NCBI RefSeq assembly: GCF_051014445.1
Contig: NW_027488379.1
Span: forward strand, 806,001 to 870,000
Direction: 5' to 3'
DNA: 64,000 bases
From: Colletes latitarsis
Lineage: Eukaryota; Arthropoda; Insecta; Hymenoptera; Colletidae
Below are positions 38,058-50,864 of this stretch, piece after piece. A model generated the notes under the pieces. That model worked only from the letters and a program-made list of their open reading frames with translations. It had not been told where the DNA came from and did not search any database. The position numbers were made by a program, and so were the translations under genes. How positions within the stretch are numbered: the stretch's first letter is position 1; each line of letters starts with the position of its first letter.

Positions 38058-40664
38058 GTCTCGGTTAGGACTAGGATTTGCCCTCATCTGGATCATACTT
38101 TCGCATGTTATTCAAACTTGTTGGCCAGATTCTGTGCTTTCACTGGTCTGGATCACGTAGTAATGTGGTACCACACTGAAACAGTCCATTAAACCTGGTT
38201 TCGAACAATATTTTAGACGATAACTCATGTTAGGTCTAGGTTGGGCCTGGGATTTGCCCTCATCAGACTCATACTTTCGCATTCTTCACATACTTGTTGA
38301 ACAGACCCTGGGTTTTTTCTGGTTTGGATCACGTAGTAATGTGGTACCACACTGAAACAGTCGATTAATCCCGGTTTCAATCAATATCTTACAGGATAAC
38401 GCATGCTAGGTCTAGGTAAGGTCTGGGATTTGCTCTCATCAGGCCCATACTTTCGCATATTTCTCATTTTCGTTGGCCAGAACCTCGGCTTCCACTAGTT
38501 TGGATCTCGTAGTAATGTGGTACCACAGTTATGCAGTCAATTAAACCTGGTCTTGATAAATATTTTAGAGGATAACGCACGTTAGCTCTGGGTTAGGTCT
38601 AGGATTTGCCCCTCATCGGGCTCATACTTTCGCATATTACTCATACTTATTGAACAGATCCTGGGTTTCTTCTGGTTTGGATCAGGTAGTAATGTGGTAC
38701 CACACTGAAACAGTCAATTAAACCTGGTTTCGATCAATATTTTAGAGGATAACGCATGTTAGGTCTAGGTTAGGCCTGAGATTTTCCCTCATCAGACTCA
38801 TACTTTCGCATTCTTCACATACTTGTTGAACAGATCCTGGGTTTTTTCTGGTTTGGATCACGTAGTAATGTGGTACCACACTGAAACAGTCGATTAATTC
38901 CGGTTTCAATCAATATCTTACAGGATAACGCATGCTAGGTCTAGGTAAGGTCTGGGATTTGCTCTCATCAGGCCCATACTTTCGCATATTTCTCATTTTC
39001 GTTGGCCAGAACCTCGGCTTCCACTAGTTTGGATCTCGTAGTAATGTGGTACCACAGTGAAGCAGTCAATTAAACCTGGTCTTGATAAATATTTTAGAGG
39101 ATAACGCACGTTAGCTCTGGGTTAGGTCTAGGATTTGCCCTCATCGGGCTCCTACTTTTGCATATTACTCATACTTGTTGGCTAGATCCTGGGCTTTTTC
39201 TGGACTCGATCACGTATTAATGTGGTAACACACTGAAACTGTCAATTAAATCTGGTTTCCGTCAATATTTTAGAGGATAACACATGTTAGGTCTAGGTTA
39301 GGCCAGGGATTTGCCCACATCAGATTCATACTTTCGCATTCTTCACATACTTGTTGAACAGATCCTGGGTTTATTCTAGTTTGGATCACGTAGTAATGTG
39401 GTACCACACTGATACAGTCCATGAAACCTGGTTTCCATCAATATTTTAGAGGATAACGCATGTTAGGTGTCGGTTAGGACTAGGATTTGCCCTCATCTGG
39501 GTCATACTTTCGCATGTTATTCAAACTTGTTGGCCAGATTCTGGGCTTTCACTGGTCTGGATCACGTAGTAATGTGGTACCACACTGAAACAGTCCATTA
39601 AACCTGGTTTCGAACAATAGTTTAGACGATAACTCATGTTAGGTCTAGGTTAGGCCTGGGATTTGCCCTCATCAGACTCATACTTTCGCATTCTTCACAT
39701 ACTTATTGAACAGATCCTGGGTTTTTTTCTGGTTCGGATCACGTAGTAATGTGGTACCACACTGAAACAGTCGATTAAACCTGGTTTCGATCAATATTCT
39801 TGAGGATAACGCAAGTTAGGTCTGGGACAGGTCTGAGATTTGCCCTCATCAGTCTCATACTTTCGCATTCTTCACACACATCTTGAACAGATCCTGGGTT
39901 TTTTCTTGTTTCGATCACGAAGTAATGTGGCACCACACTGAGACAGACCATTAAACCTGGTTTCGATTAATATTTTAGAGGATAACACGTTAGGCCTAGG
40001 TTAGGCCGGGAATTTGCCCTCATCAGACTCATACTTTCGCATTCTTCACATACTTGTTGAACAGATCCTGGGTTTTTTCTGGTTTGGATCACGTAGTAAT
40101 GTCGTACCACACTAACAGTCGATTAATCCTGATTTCGATCAATATTTTAGAGGATAACACATGTTAAGTCGGGGTTAGGTCTAGGATTTGCCCTCACCAG
40201 TCTCAAACTTTCGCATTCTTCACATACTTCTTGAACAGATCCTGGGTTTTTTCTTGTTTCGATCACGTAGTAATCTGGTACCACACTGAAACGGACCATT
40301 AAACCTGGTGTCGATTGATATTTTAGAGGATAACACATGTTAGGTCTAGGTTAGGTCTGGGATTTGCCCTCATCAGGGTCATACTTTCGCATAATTCTCA
40401 TACTTGTTGGCTAGATCCTGGGCTTTTTCTGGATTGGAACACGTAGTAATGTGGTACCACACTGAAACTGTCAATTAGACGTGGTTTCCGTCAATATTTT
40501 AGAGGATAACACATGTTAGGTCTAGGTTAGGTCTAGGATTTGCCCTCATCAGTCTCATACTTTCGCATTCATCACATACTTCTTGAACAGATTCTGGGTT
40601 TTTCTTGTTTCGATCACGTAGTAATGTGGTACCACACTAACAGTCGATTAATCCTGATTTCGAT

Positions 40665-41714
40665 CAATATTTTAGAGGATAACACATGTTAAGTCGGGGT
40701 TAGGTCTAGGATTTGCCCTCACCAGTCTCAAACTTTCGCATTCTTCACATACTTCTTGAACAGATCCTGGGTTTTTTCTTGTTTCGATCACGAAGTAATG
40801 TGGTACCACACTGAGACAGACCATTAAACCTGGTTTCGATGAATATTTTAGAGGATAACACGTGTTAGGTCTAGGTTAGGTCTGGGATTTGCCCTCATCA
40901 GGGTCATACTTTCGCAGTTTTAAAATACATGTTGACCTGATCGATGGTTTTTTCTGCTTTGGATCACGTACTAAAGTGGTACCACCCTGAAACAGTCAAT
41001 TAAACCTGGTTTCGATCAATATTTTATAGGATAACACATGTTAAGTCGGGGTTAGGTCTAGGATTTGCCCTCACCAGTCTCAAACTTTCGCATTCTTCAC
41101 ATACTTCTTGAACAGATCCTGGGTTTTTTCTTGTTTCGATCACGAAGTAATGTGGTACCACACTGAGGCAGACCATTAAACCTGGTTTCGATGAATATTT
41201 TAGAGGATAGCGCATGTTAGGTCTAGGTTAGGCCAGGGATTTGCCCTCATCAGGGTCATAGTTTCGCAGTTTTAACATACATGTTGACCTGAGCGAGGGT
41301 TTTTTCTGCTTTGGATCACGTAGTAATGTGGTACCACACTAAAACAGTCAATTAAACCTGGTCTTGATAAATATTTTTGAGGATAACGCATGTTAGGTCT
41401 GGGTTAGGTCTAGGATTTGCCCTCATCAGGCTCATACTTTCACATATTTCTCATACTTGTTGGCTAGATCCTGGGCTTTTTCTGGATTGGAACACGTAGT
41501 AATGTGGTACCACACTGAAACTGTCAATTAGACGTGGTTTCCGTCAATATTTTAGAGGAGAACACATGTAAGGTCTAGGTTAGTTCTAGGTTTTGCCCTC
41601 AACAGACTCACACTTTCGCATTCTTCACATACTTGTTGAACAGATACTGGGTTTTTTTCCACTTTGGATCACGTAGTAAAGTGGTATCACACTGAGACAG
41701 TCAATTAAACCTGG
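40665..41714 (+). repeat. Partial 8-monomer HOR copy (6 monomers)
   Basis: Corresponds to the first six monomers of the 1,409-bp HOR at 45,239, offset 4,574 bp. Marker order is gttaagtcgggg, cacgtgttagg, a second gttaagtcgggg, gatagcgcatgttagg, a gataaatattt monomer, then aggagaacacatgtaagg. It breaks off at 41,714, where ctggattcgatc replaces ctggtctcgatc. Confidence 0.7.
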
Positions 41715-42243
41715 ATTCGATCAATATTTTAGAGGATAACGCAAGTTATGTCTGAGATACGTCTGGGATTTGCCGTCATCAGACTCATACTTTCGCATTC
41801 TTCACATACTTGTTGAACAGATCCTGGGTTTTTTCTGGTTTGGATCACGTAGTAATGTGGTACCACACTGAGACAGTCAATTAAACCTGGTTTCGATCAA
41901 TATTTTAGAGGATAACGCATGTTACGTCTGGGATAGGTCTGGGATTTGCCCTCATCAGGGTCATACTTTCGCAGTTTTCAAATACATGGTGACCTGATCG
42001 ATGGTTTTCTCTGCATTGGATCACGTAGTAAAGTGGTACCACACAGAAACAGTCAATTAAACCTGGTCTCGATCAATATTTTATAGGATAACGCAAGTTA
42101 GGTCTGGGACAGGTCTGGGATTTGCCCTCATCAGGGTCATACTTTCGCAGTTTTAAAATACTTGTTGACCTGATTGATGGTTTTTTTTGCTTTGGATCAC
42201 GTAGTAAAGTGGTACCACACTGAAACAGTCAATTAAACCTGGT

Positions 42244-43647
42244 TTCGATCAATATTTTAGAGGATAACGCAAGTTATGTCTGGGATAGGTCTGGGATTTG
42301 CCCTCATCAGGCTCATACTTTCGCGTTTTTCACATACTTGTTGAACAGATCCTGGGTTTCTTTCCGGTTTGGATCACGTAGTAATGTGGTACCACACTGA
42401 AACAGTCGATTAAATCCTGTTTCGATCAATATTTTTGAGGATAACGCATGTTAGGTCGTGGTCTCGCCTGGGAATTTCCCTCATCAGACTCATAGTTTCG
42501 CATTCTTCACATACTTGTTGAACAGATCCTGGGTTTTTTTGGTTTGGATCACGTAGTAATGTGGTGCCACACTGAAACAGTCCATTAAACCTTTTTTCGA
42601 TCAATATTTTTGAGGATAACGCATGTTAGGTCTAGGTTAGGCCTGGGATTTTCCCTCATCAGACTCATACTTTCGCATTCTTCACATACTTGTTGAACAG
42701 ATCCTGGGTTTTTTCAGGTTTGCATCACGAAGTAATGTGGTACCACACTGAAACAGTCGATTAATCCTGATTTCGATCAATATTTTAGAGGATAACACAT
42801 GTTAAGTCTGGGTTAGGTCTGGGATTTTCCCTCATCCGGGTCATATTTTCGCGTTTTTCACATACTTGTTGAACAGATCCTGGTTTTTTTCTTGGTTCGA
42901 TCACGTAGTATTGTGGTACCACACTGTAACAGACCATTAAACCTGGTTTCGATTAATATTTTAGAGGATTACACATGTTAGGTCTAGGTTAGGTCTGGGA
43001 TTTGCCCTCATCAGGGTCATACTTTCGCAGTTTTAAAATACATGTTGACCTGATCGATGGTTTTTTTTGCTTTGGATCACGTAGTAAGGTGGTACCACAC
43101 TGAAACAGTCAATTAAACCTGGTTTCGATCAATATTTTAGAGGATAACGCATGTTAGGTCTAGGTTAGGCCTCGGATTTGCCCTCAACAGACTCACACTT
43201 TCGCATTCTTCACATACTTGTTGAACAGATCCTGGGTTTTTTTCCACTTTGGATCACGTAGTAAAGTGGTATCACACTGAGACAGTCAATTAAACCTGGA
43301 TTCGATCAATATTTTAGAGGATAACGCAAGTTATGTCTGAGATACGTCTGGGATTTGCCGTCATCAGACTCATACTTTCGCATTCTTCACATACTTCTTG
43401 AACAGATCCTGGGTTTTTTCTTGTTTCCATCACGTAGTAATCTGGTACCACACTGAAACGGACCATTAAACCTGGTGTCGATTGATATTTTAGAGGATAA
43501 CACATGTTAGGTCTAGGTTAGGTCTGGGATTTGCCCTAATCAGGGTCATACTTTCGCATAATTCTCATACTTGTTGGCTAGATCCTGGGCTTTTTCTGGA
43601 TTGGATCACGTAGTAATGTGGTACCACACTGAAACAGTCAATTAAAC
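42244..43647 (+). repeat. 8-monomer segment, repeated 8,621 bp downstream (copy 1)
   Basis: Matches 50,865-52,268 over 1,404 bp, including gtcgtggtctcgcctggg, aaaccttttttcgatc, ggattacacatgttagg and gtaatctggtacc. The edges are single mismatches at 42,243/50,864 and 43,648/52,269. Related sequence resumes after the right edge at a reduced offset of 8,269 bp. Confidence 0.82.
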
Positions 43648-43896
43648 ATGGCCTTGATAAATATTTCAGAGTATAACGCATGTTAGGTCTGGGCTAGGTC
43701 TAGGATTTGCCACCATCAGGCTCACACTTTCGCATATTTCTCATACTTGCTGGCTAGATCCTGGGCTTCTTCTGGATTGGATCACGTAGTAATGTGGTAC
43801 CACACTGATACAGTCCATGAAACATTGTTTCCATCAATATTTCAGAGGATAACGCATGTTAGGCCTAGGTTAGGTCTGGGATTTGCTCTCATCAGG
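43603..43896 (+). repeat. Segment repeated 880 bp downstream (copy 1)
   Basis: Matches 44,483-44,776 at an offset of 880 bp, exactly five monomers. Markers are aattaaacatgg, atttcagagtataacgc, tgccaccatcagg and catgaaacattgtttcc. These are not seen elsewhere in the window, so the pair arose locally. Confidence 0.78.
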
Positions 43897-44482
43897 CTCA
43901 TACTTTCGCATATTTCTCATTCTTGTTGGCCAGATCCTGGGCTCCCACTGGTTTGGATCACGTAGTTGTGTGGTACCACACTGAAACAGTCAATTAAACC
44001 TGGTCTTGATAAATATTTTAGAAGATGACGCATGTTAGGTCTGGGTTAGGTCTAGGATTTGTCCTCATCAGGCTCATACTATCGCAGTTTTAACATACAT
44101 GTTGACCTGATCGATGGTTTTTTCTGCTTAGGATCACGTCGTAAAGTGGTACCACACTGAAACAGTCAATTAAACCTGGTTTCGATCAATATTTTATGGG
44201 ATAACGCAAGTTAGGTCTGGGACAGGTCTGGGATTTGCACTCATCAGGATCGTATTGTCGCGTATTTCTCATACTTGTTGAACAGATCCCCGGCTTTTTC
44301 TCGTTTGGATCACGTACTATTGTGGTACCACACTGAAACAGTCCATTAAACCTGGTTTCGATCAATATTTTAGAGGATAACGCATGTTAGGTCTAGGTTA
44401 GGCCGGGGATTTTCCCTCATCAGACTCATACTTTCGCATTCTTCACATACTTGTTGAACAGATCCTGGGCTTTTTCTGGACT

Positions 44483-44776
44483 GGATCACGTAGTAATGTG
44501 GTACCACACTGAAACAGTCAATTAAACATGGTCTTGATAAATATTTCAGAGTATAACGCATGTTAGGTCTGGGCTAGGTCTAGGATTTGCCACCATCAGG
44601 CTCACACTTTCGCATATTTCTCATACTTGCTGGCTAGATCCTGGGCTTCTTCTGGATTGGATCACGTAGTAATGTGGTACCACACTGATACAGTCCATGA
44701 AACATTGTTTCCATCAATATTTCAGAGGATAACGCATGTTAGGCCTAGGTTAGGTCTGGGATTTGCTCTCATCAGT
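44483..44776 (+). repeat. Segment copy 2 of the 880-bp spaced pair
   Basis: Repeats 43,603-43,896 and then switches, at catcagtctc, to the module that starts domain III at about 39,853. Confidence 0.78.
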
Positions 44777-45238
44777 CTCATACTTTCGCATTCTTCACAC
44801 ACATCTTGAACAGATCCTGGGTTTTTTCTTGTTTCGATCACGAAGTAATGTGGCACCACACTGAGACAGACCATTAAACCTGGTTTCGATTAATATTTTA
44901 GAGGATAACACGTTAGGCCTAGGTTAGGCCGGGAATTTGCCCTCATCAGACTCATACTTTCGCATTCTTCAACATACTTGTTGAACAGATCCTGGGTTTT
45001 TTCTGGTTTGGATCACGTAGTAATGTCGTACCACACTAACAGTCGATTAATCCTGATTTCGATCAATATTTTAGAGGATAACACATGTTAAGTCGGGGTT
45101 AGGTCTAGGATTTGCCCTCACCAGTCTCAAACTTTCGCATTCTTCACATACTTCTTGAACAGATTCTGGGTTTTTCTTGTTTCGATCACGTAGTAATGTG
45201 GTACCACACTGAAACTGTCAATTAGACGTGGTTTCCGT

Positions 45239-46647
45239 CAATACTTTAGAGGATAACACATGTTAAGTCGGGGTTAGGTCTAGGATTTGCCCTCACCAGT
45301 CTCAAACTTTCGCATTCTTCACATACTTCTTGAACAGATCCTGGGTTTTTTCTTGTTTCGATCACGAAGTAATGTGGTACCACACTGAGACAGACCATTA
45401 AACCTGGTTTCGATGAATATTTTAGAGGATAACACGTGTTAGGTCTAGGTTAGGTCTGGGATTTGCCCTCATCAGGGTCATACTTTCGCAGTTTTAAAAT
45501 ACATGTTGACCTGATCGATGGTTTTTTCTGCTTTGGATCACGTAGTAAAGTGGTACCACCCTGAAACAGTCAATTAAACCTGGTTTCGATCAATATTTTA
45601 TAGGATAACACATGTTAAGTCGGGGTTAGGTCTAGGATTTGCCCTCACCAGTCTCAAACTTTCGCATTCTTCACATACTTCTTGAACAGATCCTGGGTTT
45701 TTTCTTGTTTCGATCACGAAGTAATGTGGTACCACACTGAGACAGACCATTAAACCTGGTTTCGATGAATATTTTAGAGGATAGCGCATGTTAGGTCTAG
45801 GTTAGGCCAGGGATTTGCCCTCATCAGGGTCATAGTTTCGCAGTTTTAACATACATGTTGACCTGAGCGAGGGTTTTTTCTGCTTTGGATCACGTAGTAA
45901 TGTGGTACCACACTGAAACAGTCAATTAAACCTGGTCTTGATAAATATTTTAGAGGATAACGCATGTTAGGTCTGGGTTAGGTCTAGGATTTGCCCTCAT
46001 CAGGCTCATACTTTCACATATTTCTCATACTTGTTGGCTAGATCCTGGGCTTTTTCTGTATTGGAACACGTAGTAATGTGGTACCACACTGAAACTGTCA
46101 ATTAGACGTGGTTTCCGTCAATATTTTAGAGGAGAACACATGTAAGGTCTAGGTTAGTTCTAGGTTTTGCCCTCAACAGACTCACACTTTCGCATTCTTC
46201 ACATACTTGTTGAACAGATCCTGGGTCTTTTTCCACTTTGGATCACGTAGTAAAGTGGTATCACACTGAGACAGTCAATTAAACCTGGTCTCGATCAATA
46301 TTTTATAGGAAAACGCAAGTTAGGTCTGGGTCAGGTCTGGGATTTGCCCTCATCAGGGTCATATTTTCGCGTTTTTCACATACTTGATGAACAGATCCCT
46401 GGCTTTTTCGGGTTTGGATCACGAACTAATGTTGTACCATACTGAAACAGTCCATTAAACCTGGTTTCCATCAATATTTTAGAGGATAACGCATGTTAGG
46501 TCTGGGTTAGGCCAGGGATTTGCCCTCATCAGGGTCATACTTTCGCAGTTTTAACATACATGTTGACCTGAGCGAGGGTTTTTTCTGCTTGGGATCACGT
46601 AGTAATGTGGTACCACACTGAAACTGTCAATTAGACGTGGTTTCCGT
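45239..46647 (+). repeat. 8-monomer HOR copy (1,409 bp)
   Basis: Starts at caatactttagagg and ends before the next caatactttagagg at 46,648. The monomer order is gttaagtcgggg; cacgtgttagg; gttaagtcgggg; gatagcgcatgttagg; a gataaatattt monomer; aggagaacacatgtaagg; ggaaaacgcaagttagg; and gttaggtctgggttaggcc. The caatacttta variant makes a convenient unit start because most monomers read caatatttta. Confidence 0.83.
46553..46564. repeat. Inverted repeat in the taacatacatgtt monomer type
   Basis: The sequence aacatacatgtt has 5-bp arms (aacat and atgtt) around a 2-bp centre. Allowing one mismatch, the arms extend to seven bases. It is found only in monomers whose variable stretch begins gcagttttaacatacatg, and gives that monomer type a second dyad besides the KpnI palindrome. 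Many domain III copies carry aaaatacatgtt instead, which weakens the dyad. Confidence 0.6.
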
Positions 46648-47700
46648 CAATACTTTAGAGGATAACACATGTTAAGTCGGGGTTAGGTCTAGGATTTGCC
46701 CTCACCAGTCTCAAACTTTCGCATTCTTCACATACTTCTTGAACAGATCCTGGGTTTTTTCTTGTTTCGATCACGAAGTAATGTGGTACCACACTGAGAC
46801 AGACCATTAAACCTGGTTTCGATGAATATTTTAGAGGATAACACGTGTTAGGTCTAGGTTAGGTCTGGGATTTGCCCTCATCAGGGTCATACTTTCGCAG
46901 TTTTAAAATACATGTTGACCTGATCGATGGTTTTTTCTGCTTTGGATCACGTAGTAAAGTGGTACCACCCTGAAACAGTCAATTAAGCCTGGTTTCGATC
47001 AATATTTTATGGGATAACGCAAGTTAGGTCTGGGACAGGTCTGGGATTTGCACTCATCAGGATCGTATTGTCGCGTATTTCTCATACTTGTTGGACAGAT
47101 CCTGGGTTTTTTCTGGTTTGGATCACGTAGTAATGTCGTACCACACTAACAGTCGATTAATCCTGATTTCGATCAATATTTTAGAGGATAACACATGTTA
47201 AGTCGGGGTTAGGTCTAGGATTTGCCCTCACCAGTCTCAAACTTTCGCATTCTTCACATACTTCTTGAACAGATCCTGGGTTTTTTCTTGTTTCGATCAC
47301 GTAGTAATCTGGTACCACACTGAAACGGACCATTAAACCTGGTGTCGATTGATATTTTAGAGGATAACACATGTTAGGTCTAGGTTAGGTCTGGGATTTG
47401 CCCTCATCAGGGTCATACTTTCGCATAATTCTCATACTTGTTGGCTAGATCCTGGGCTTTTTCTGGATTGGAACACGTAGTAATGTGGTAACACACTGAA
47501 ACTGTCAATTAGACGTGGTTTCCGTCAATATTTTAGAGGATAACACATGTTAGGTCTAGGTTAGGTCTAGGATTTGCCCTCATCAGTCTCATACTTTCGC
47601 ATTCATCACATACTTCTTGAACAGATTCTGGGTTTTTCTTGTTTCGATCACGTAGTAATGTGGTACCACACTGAAACTGTCAATTAGACGTGGTTTCCGT
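46648..47700 (+). repeat. Six-monomer variant of the 8-monomer HOR
   Basis: Begins like the 1,409-bp HOR, but after the second monomer it moves into gggataacgcaagttagg with gatcgtattgtcgcg, then cactaacagtcgattaatcc monomers. The unit is 1,053 bp. Its sequence is reused at 53,330-54,353 at an offset of 6,683 bp. Confidence 0.75.
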
Positions 47701-49109
47701 CAATACTTTAGAGGATAACACATGTTAAGTCGGGGTTAGGTCTAGGATTTGCCCTCACCAGTCTCAAACTTTCGCATTCTTCACATACTTCTTGAACAGA
47801 TCCTGGGTTTTTTCTTGTTTCGATCACGAAGTAATGTGGTACCACACTGAGACAGACCATTAAACCTGGTTTCGATGAATATTTTAGAGGATAACACGTG
47901 TTAGGTCTAGGTTAGGTCTGGGATTTGCCCTCATCAGGGTCATACTTTCGCAGTTTTAAAATACATGTTGACCTGATCGATGGTTTTTTCTGCTTTGGAT
48001 CACGTAGTAAAGTGGTACCACCCTGAAACAGTCAATTAAACCTGGTTTCGATCAATATTTTATAGGATAACACATGTTAAGTCGGGGTTAGGTCTAGGAT
48101 TTGCCCTCACCAGTCTCAAACTTTCGCATTCTTCACATACTTCTTGAACAGATCCTGGGTTTTTTCTTGTTTCGATCACGAAGTAATGTGGTACCACACT
48201 GAGACAGACCATTAAACCTGGTTTCGATGAATATTTTAGAGGATAGCGCATGTTAGGTCTAGGTTAGGCCAGGGATTTGCCCTCATCAGGGTCTTAGTTT
48301 CGCAGTTTTAACATACATGTTGACCTGAGCGAGGGTTTTTTCTGCTTTGGATCACGTAGTAATGTGGTACCACACTGAAACAGTCAATTAAACCTGGTCT
48401 TGATAAATATTTTAGAGGATAACGCATGTTAGGTCTGGGTTAGGTCTAGGATTTGCCCTCATCAGGCTCATACTTTCACATATTTCTCATACTTGTTGGC
48501 TAGATCCTGGGCTTTTTCTGTATTGGAACACGTAGTAATGTGGTACCACACTGAAACTGTCAATTAGACGTGGTTTCCGTCAATATTTTAGAGGAGAACA
48601 CATGTAAGGTCTAGGTTAGTTCTAGGTTTTGCCCTCAACAGACTCACACTTTCGCATTCTTCACATACTTGTTGAACAGATCCTGGGTTTTTTTCCACTT
48701 TGGATCACGTAGTAAAGTGGTATCACACTGAGACAGTCAATTAAACCTGGTCTCGATCAATATTTTATAGGAAAACGCAAGTTAGGTCTGGGACAGGTCT
48801 GGGATTTGCCCTCATCAGGGTCATATTTTCGCGTTTTTCACATACTTGATGAACAGATCCCTGGCTTTTTCGGGTTTGGATCACGAACTAATGTTGTACC
48901 ATACTGAAACAGTCCATTAAACCTGGTTTCGATCAATATTTTAGAGGATAACGCATGTTAGGTCTGGGTTAGGCCAGGGATTTGCCCTCATCAGGGTCAT
49001 ACTTTCGCAGTTTTAACATACATGTTGACCTGAGCGAGGGTTTTTTCTGCTTTGGATCACGTAGTAATGTGGTACCACACTGAAACTGTCAATTAGACGT
49101 GGTTTCCGT
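47701..49109 (+). repeat. 8-monomer HOR copy (1,409 bp)
   Basis: Same monomer order as 45,239-46,647 and close to it at offset 2,462 bp. It shares with 54,557-55,939 the private variant agggtcttagtttcgcag (48,288 here), showing that these two copies are sisters. Confidence 0.83.
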
Positions 49110-50518
49110 CAATACTTTAGAGGATAACACTTGTTAAGTCGGGGTTAGGTCTAGGATTTGCCCCCACCAGTCTCAAACTTTCGCATTCTTCACATACTTC
49201 TTGAACAGATCCTGGGTTTTTTCTTGTTTCGATCACGAAGTAATGTGGTACCACACTGAGACAGACCATTAAACCTGGTTTCGATGAATATTTTAGAGGA
49301 TAACACGTGTTAGGTCTAGGTTAGGTCTGGGATTTGCCCTCATCAGGGTCATACTTTCGCAGTTTTAAAATACATGTTGACCTGATCGATGGTTTTTTCT
49401 GCTTTGGATCACGTAGTAAAGTGGTACCACCCTGAAACAGTCAATTAAACCTGGTTTCGATCAATATTTTATAGGATAACACATGTTAAGTCGGGGTTAG
49501 GTCTAGGATTTGCCCTCACCAGTCTCAAACTTTCGCATTCTTCACATACTTCTTGAACAGATCCTGGGTTTTTTCTTGTTTCGATCACGAAGTAATGTGG
49601 TACCACACTGAGACAGACCATTAAACCTGGTTTCGATGAATATTTTAGAGGATAGCGCATGTTAGGTATAGGTTAGGCCAGGGATTTGCCCTCATCAGGG
49701 TCATAGTTTCGCAGTTTTAACATACATGTTGACCTGAGCGAGGGTTTTTTCTGCTTTGGATCACGTAGTAATGTGGTACCACACTGAAACAGTCAATTAA
49801 ACCTGGTCTTGATAAATATTTTAGAGGATAACGCATGTTAGGTCTGGGTTAGGTCTAGGATTTGCCCTCATCAGGCTCATACTTTCACATATTTCTCATA
49901 CTTGTTGGCCAGATCCTGGGCTTTTTCTGGATTGGAACACGTAGTAATGTGGTACCACACTGAAACTGTCAATTAGACGTGGTTTCCGTCAATATTTTAG
50001 AGGAGAACACATGTAAGGTCTAGGTTAGTTCTAGGTTTTGCCCTCATCAGGGTCATACTTTCGCAGTTTTAAAATACATGTTGACCTGATCGATGGTTTT
50101 TTCTGCATTGGATCACGTAGTAAAGTGGTACCACACAGAAACAGTCAATTAAACCTGGTCTCGATCAATATTTTATAGGATAACGCAAGTTAGGTGTGGG
50201 ACAGGTCTGGGATTTGCCCTCATCAGGGTCATATGTTCGCGTTTTTCACATACTTGATGAACAGATCCCTGGCTTTTTCGGGTTTGGATCACGAACTAAT
50301 GTTGTACCATACTGAAACAGTCCATTAAACCTGGTTTCGATCAATATTTTAGAGGATAACGCATGTTAGGTCTGGGTTAGGCCAGGGATTTGCCCTCATC
50401 AGGGTCATACTTTCGCAGTTTTAACATACATGTTGACCTGAGCGAGGGTTTTTTCTGCTTTGGATCACGTAGTAATGTGGTACCACACTGAAACAGTCAA
50501 TTAAATCTGGTCTTGATA
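49110..50518 (+). repeat. 8-monomer HOR copy (1,409 bp) with altered sixth and seventh monomers
   Basis: Follows the previous copy directly. Private variants are cccccaccagtctc, gttaggtataggttagg, gttaggtgtgggacagg and catatgttcgcg. After aggttttgccctca the usual acagactcacac text is replaced by tcagggtcatac. All of these recur at 61,067-62,457, its closest relative. Confidence 0.83.
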
Positions 50519-50864
50519 AATATTTTAGAAGATGACGCATGTTAGGTCTGGGTTAGGTCTAGGATTTGTCCTCATCAGTCTCATACTTTCGCATTCTTCA
50601 CACACATCTTGAACAGATCCTGGGTTTTTTCTGGATTGGAACACGTAGTAATGTGGTACCACACTGAAACTGTCAATTAGACGTGGTTTCCGTCAATATT
50701 TTAGAGGAGAACACATGTAAGGTCTAGGTTAGTTCTAGGTTTTGCCCTCAACAGACTCACACTTTCGCATTCTTCACATACTTGTTGAACAGATCCTGGG
50801 TTTTTTTCCACTTTGGATCACGTAGTAAAGTGGTATCACACCGAGACAGTCAATTAAACCTGGA

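Larger units (their letters stand above)
15010..39800 (+). repeat. Domain II: satellite with atgctaggtctagg / cgttagctctggg monomer classes
   Basis: About 140 monomers of a distinct set. Diagnostic classes are cccggtttcaatcaatatc with acaggataacgcatgctagg; gataaatattttagagg with cgttagctctgggttagg; tggactcgatcacgtatt with gtggtaacacac; catgaaacctggtttcc; and gttattcaaacttgttgg. The gtggtaacacac class was located at 15,973, 17,559, 19,497, 20,554, 23,547, 25,132, 25,484, 27,070, 27,950, 29,536, 30,593, 33,586, 35,171, 36,051, 37,813 and 39,222. Successive spacings are 9, 11, 6, 17, 9, 2, 9, 5, 9, 6, 17, 9, 5, 10 and 8 monomers. The domain is a set of nested duplications and is the most homogenised part of the window. 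No genes are visible. Confidence 0.88.
36462..39800 (+). repeat. Domain II flank downstream of the large duplication
   Basis: About 19 monomers. The first part follows 25,894 onward at an offset of 10,567 bp, then comes the 37,269-38,057 segment. The sequence from about 38,060 resembles 23,790-25,360 but with several private changes, such as gtctggatcat-type variants near 38,090. It ends at 39,800, where domain III monomers start with gcaagttaggtctgggacag. Confidence 0.75.

Noticed and set aside
42890..42906. RNA polymerase III B-box-like sequence (ggttcgatcac)
   Set aside because: It misses the final conserved c of the B box, has no matching A box at a sensible distance, and arises as a point variant of the ordinary ttcgatcac text.
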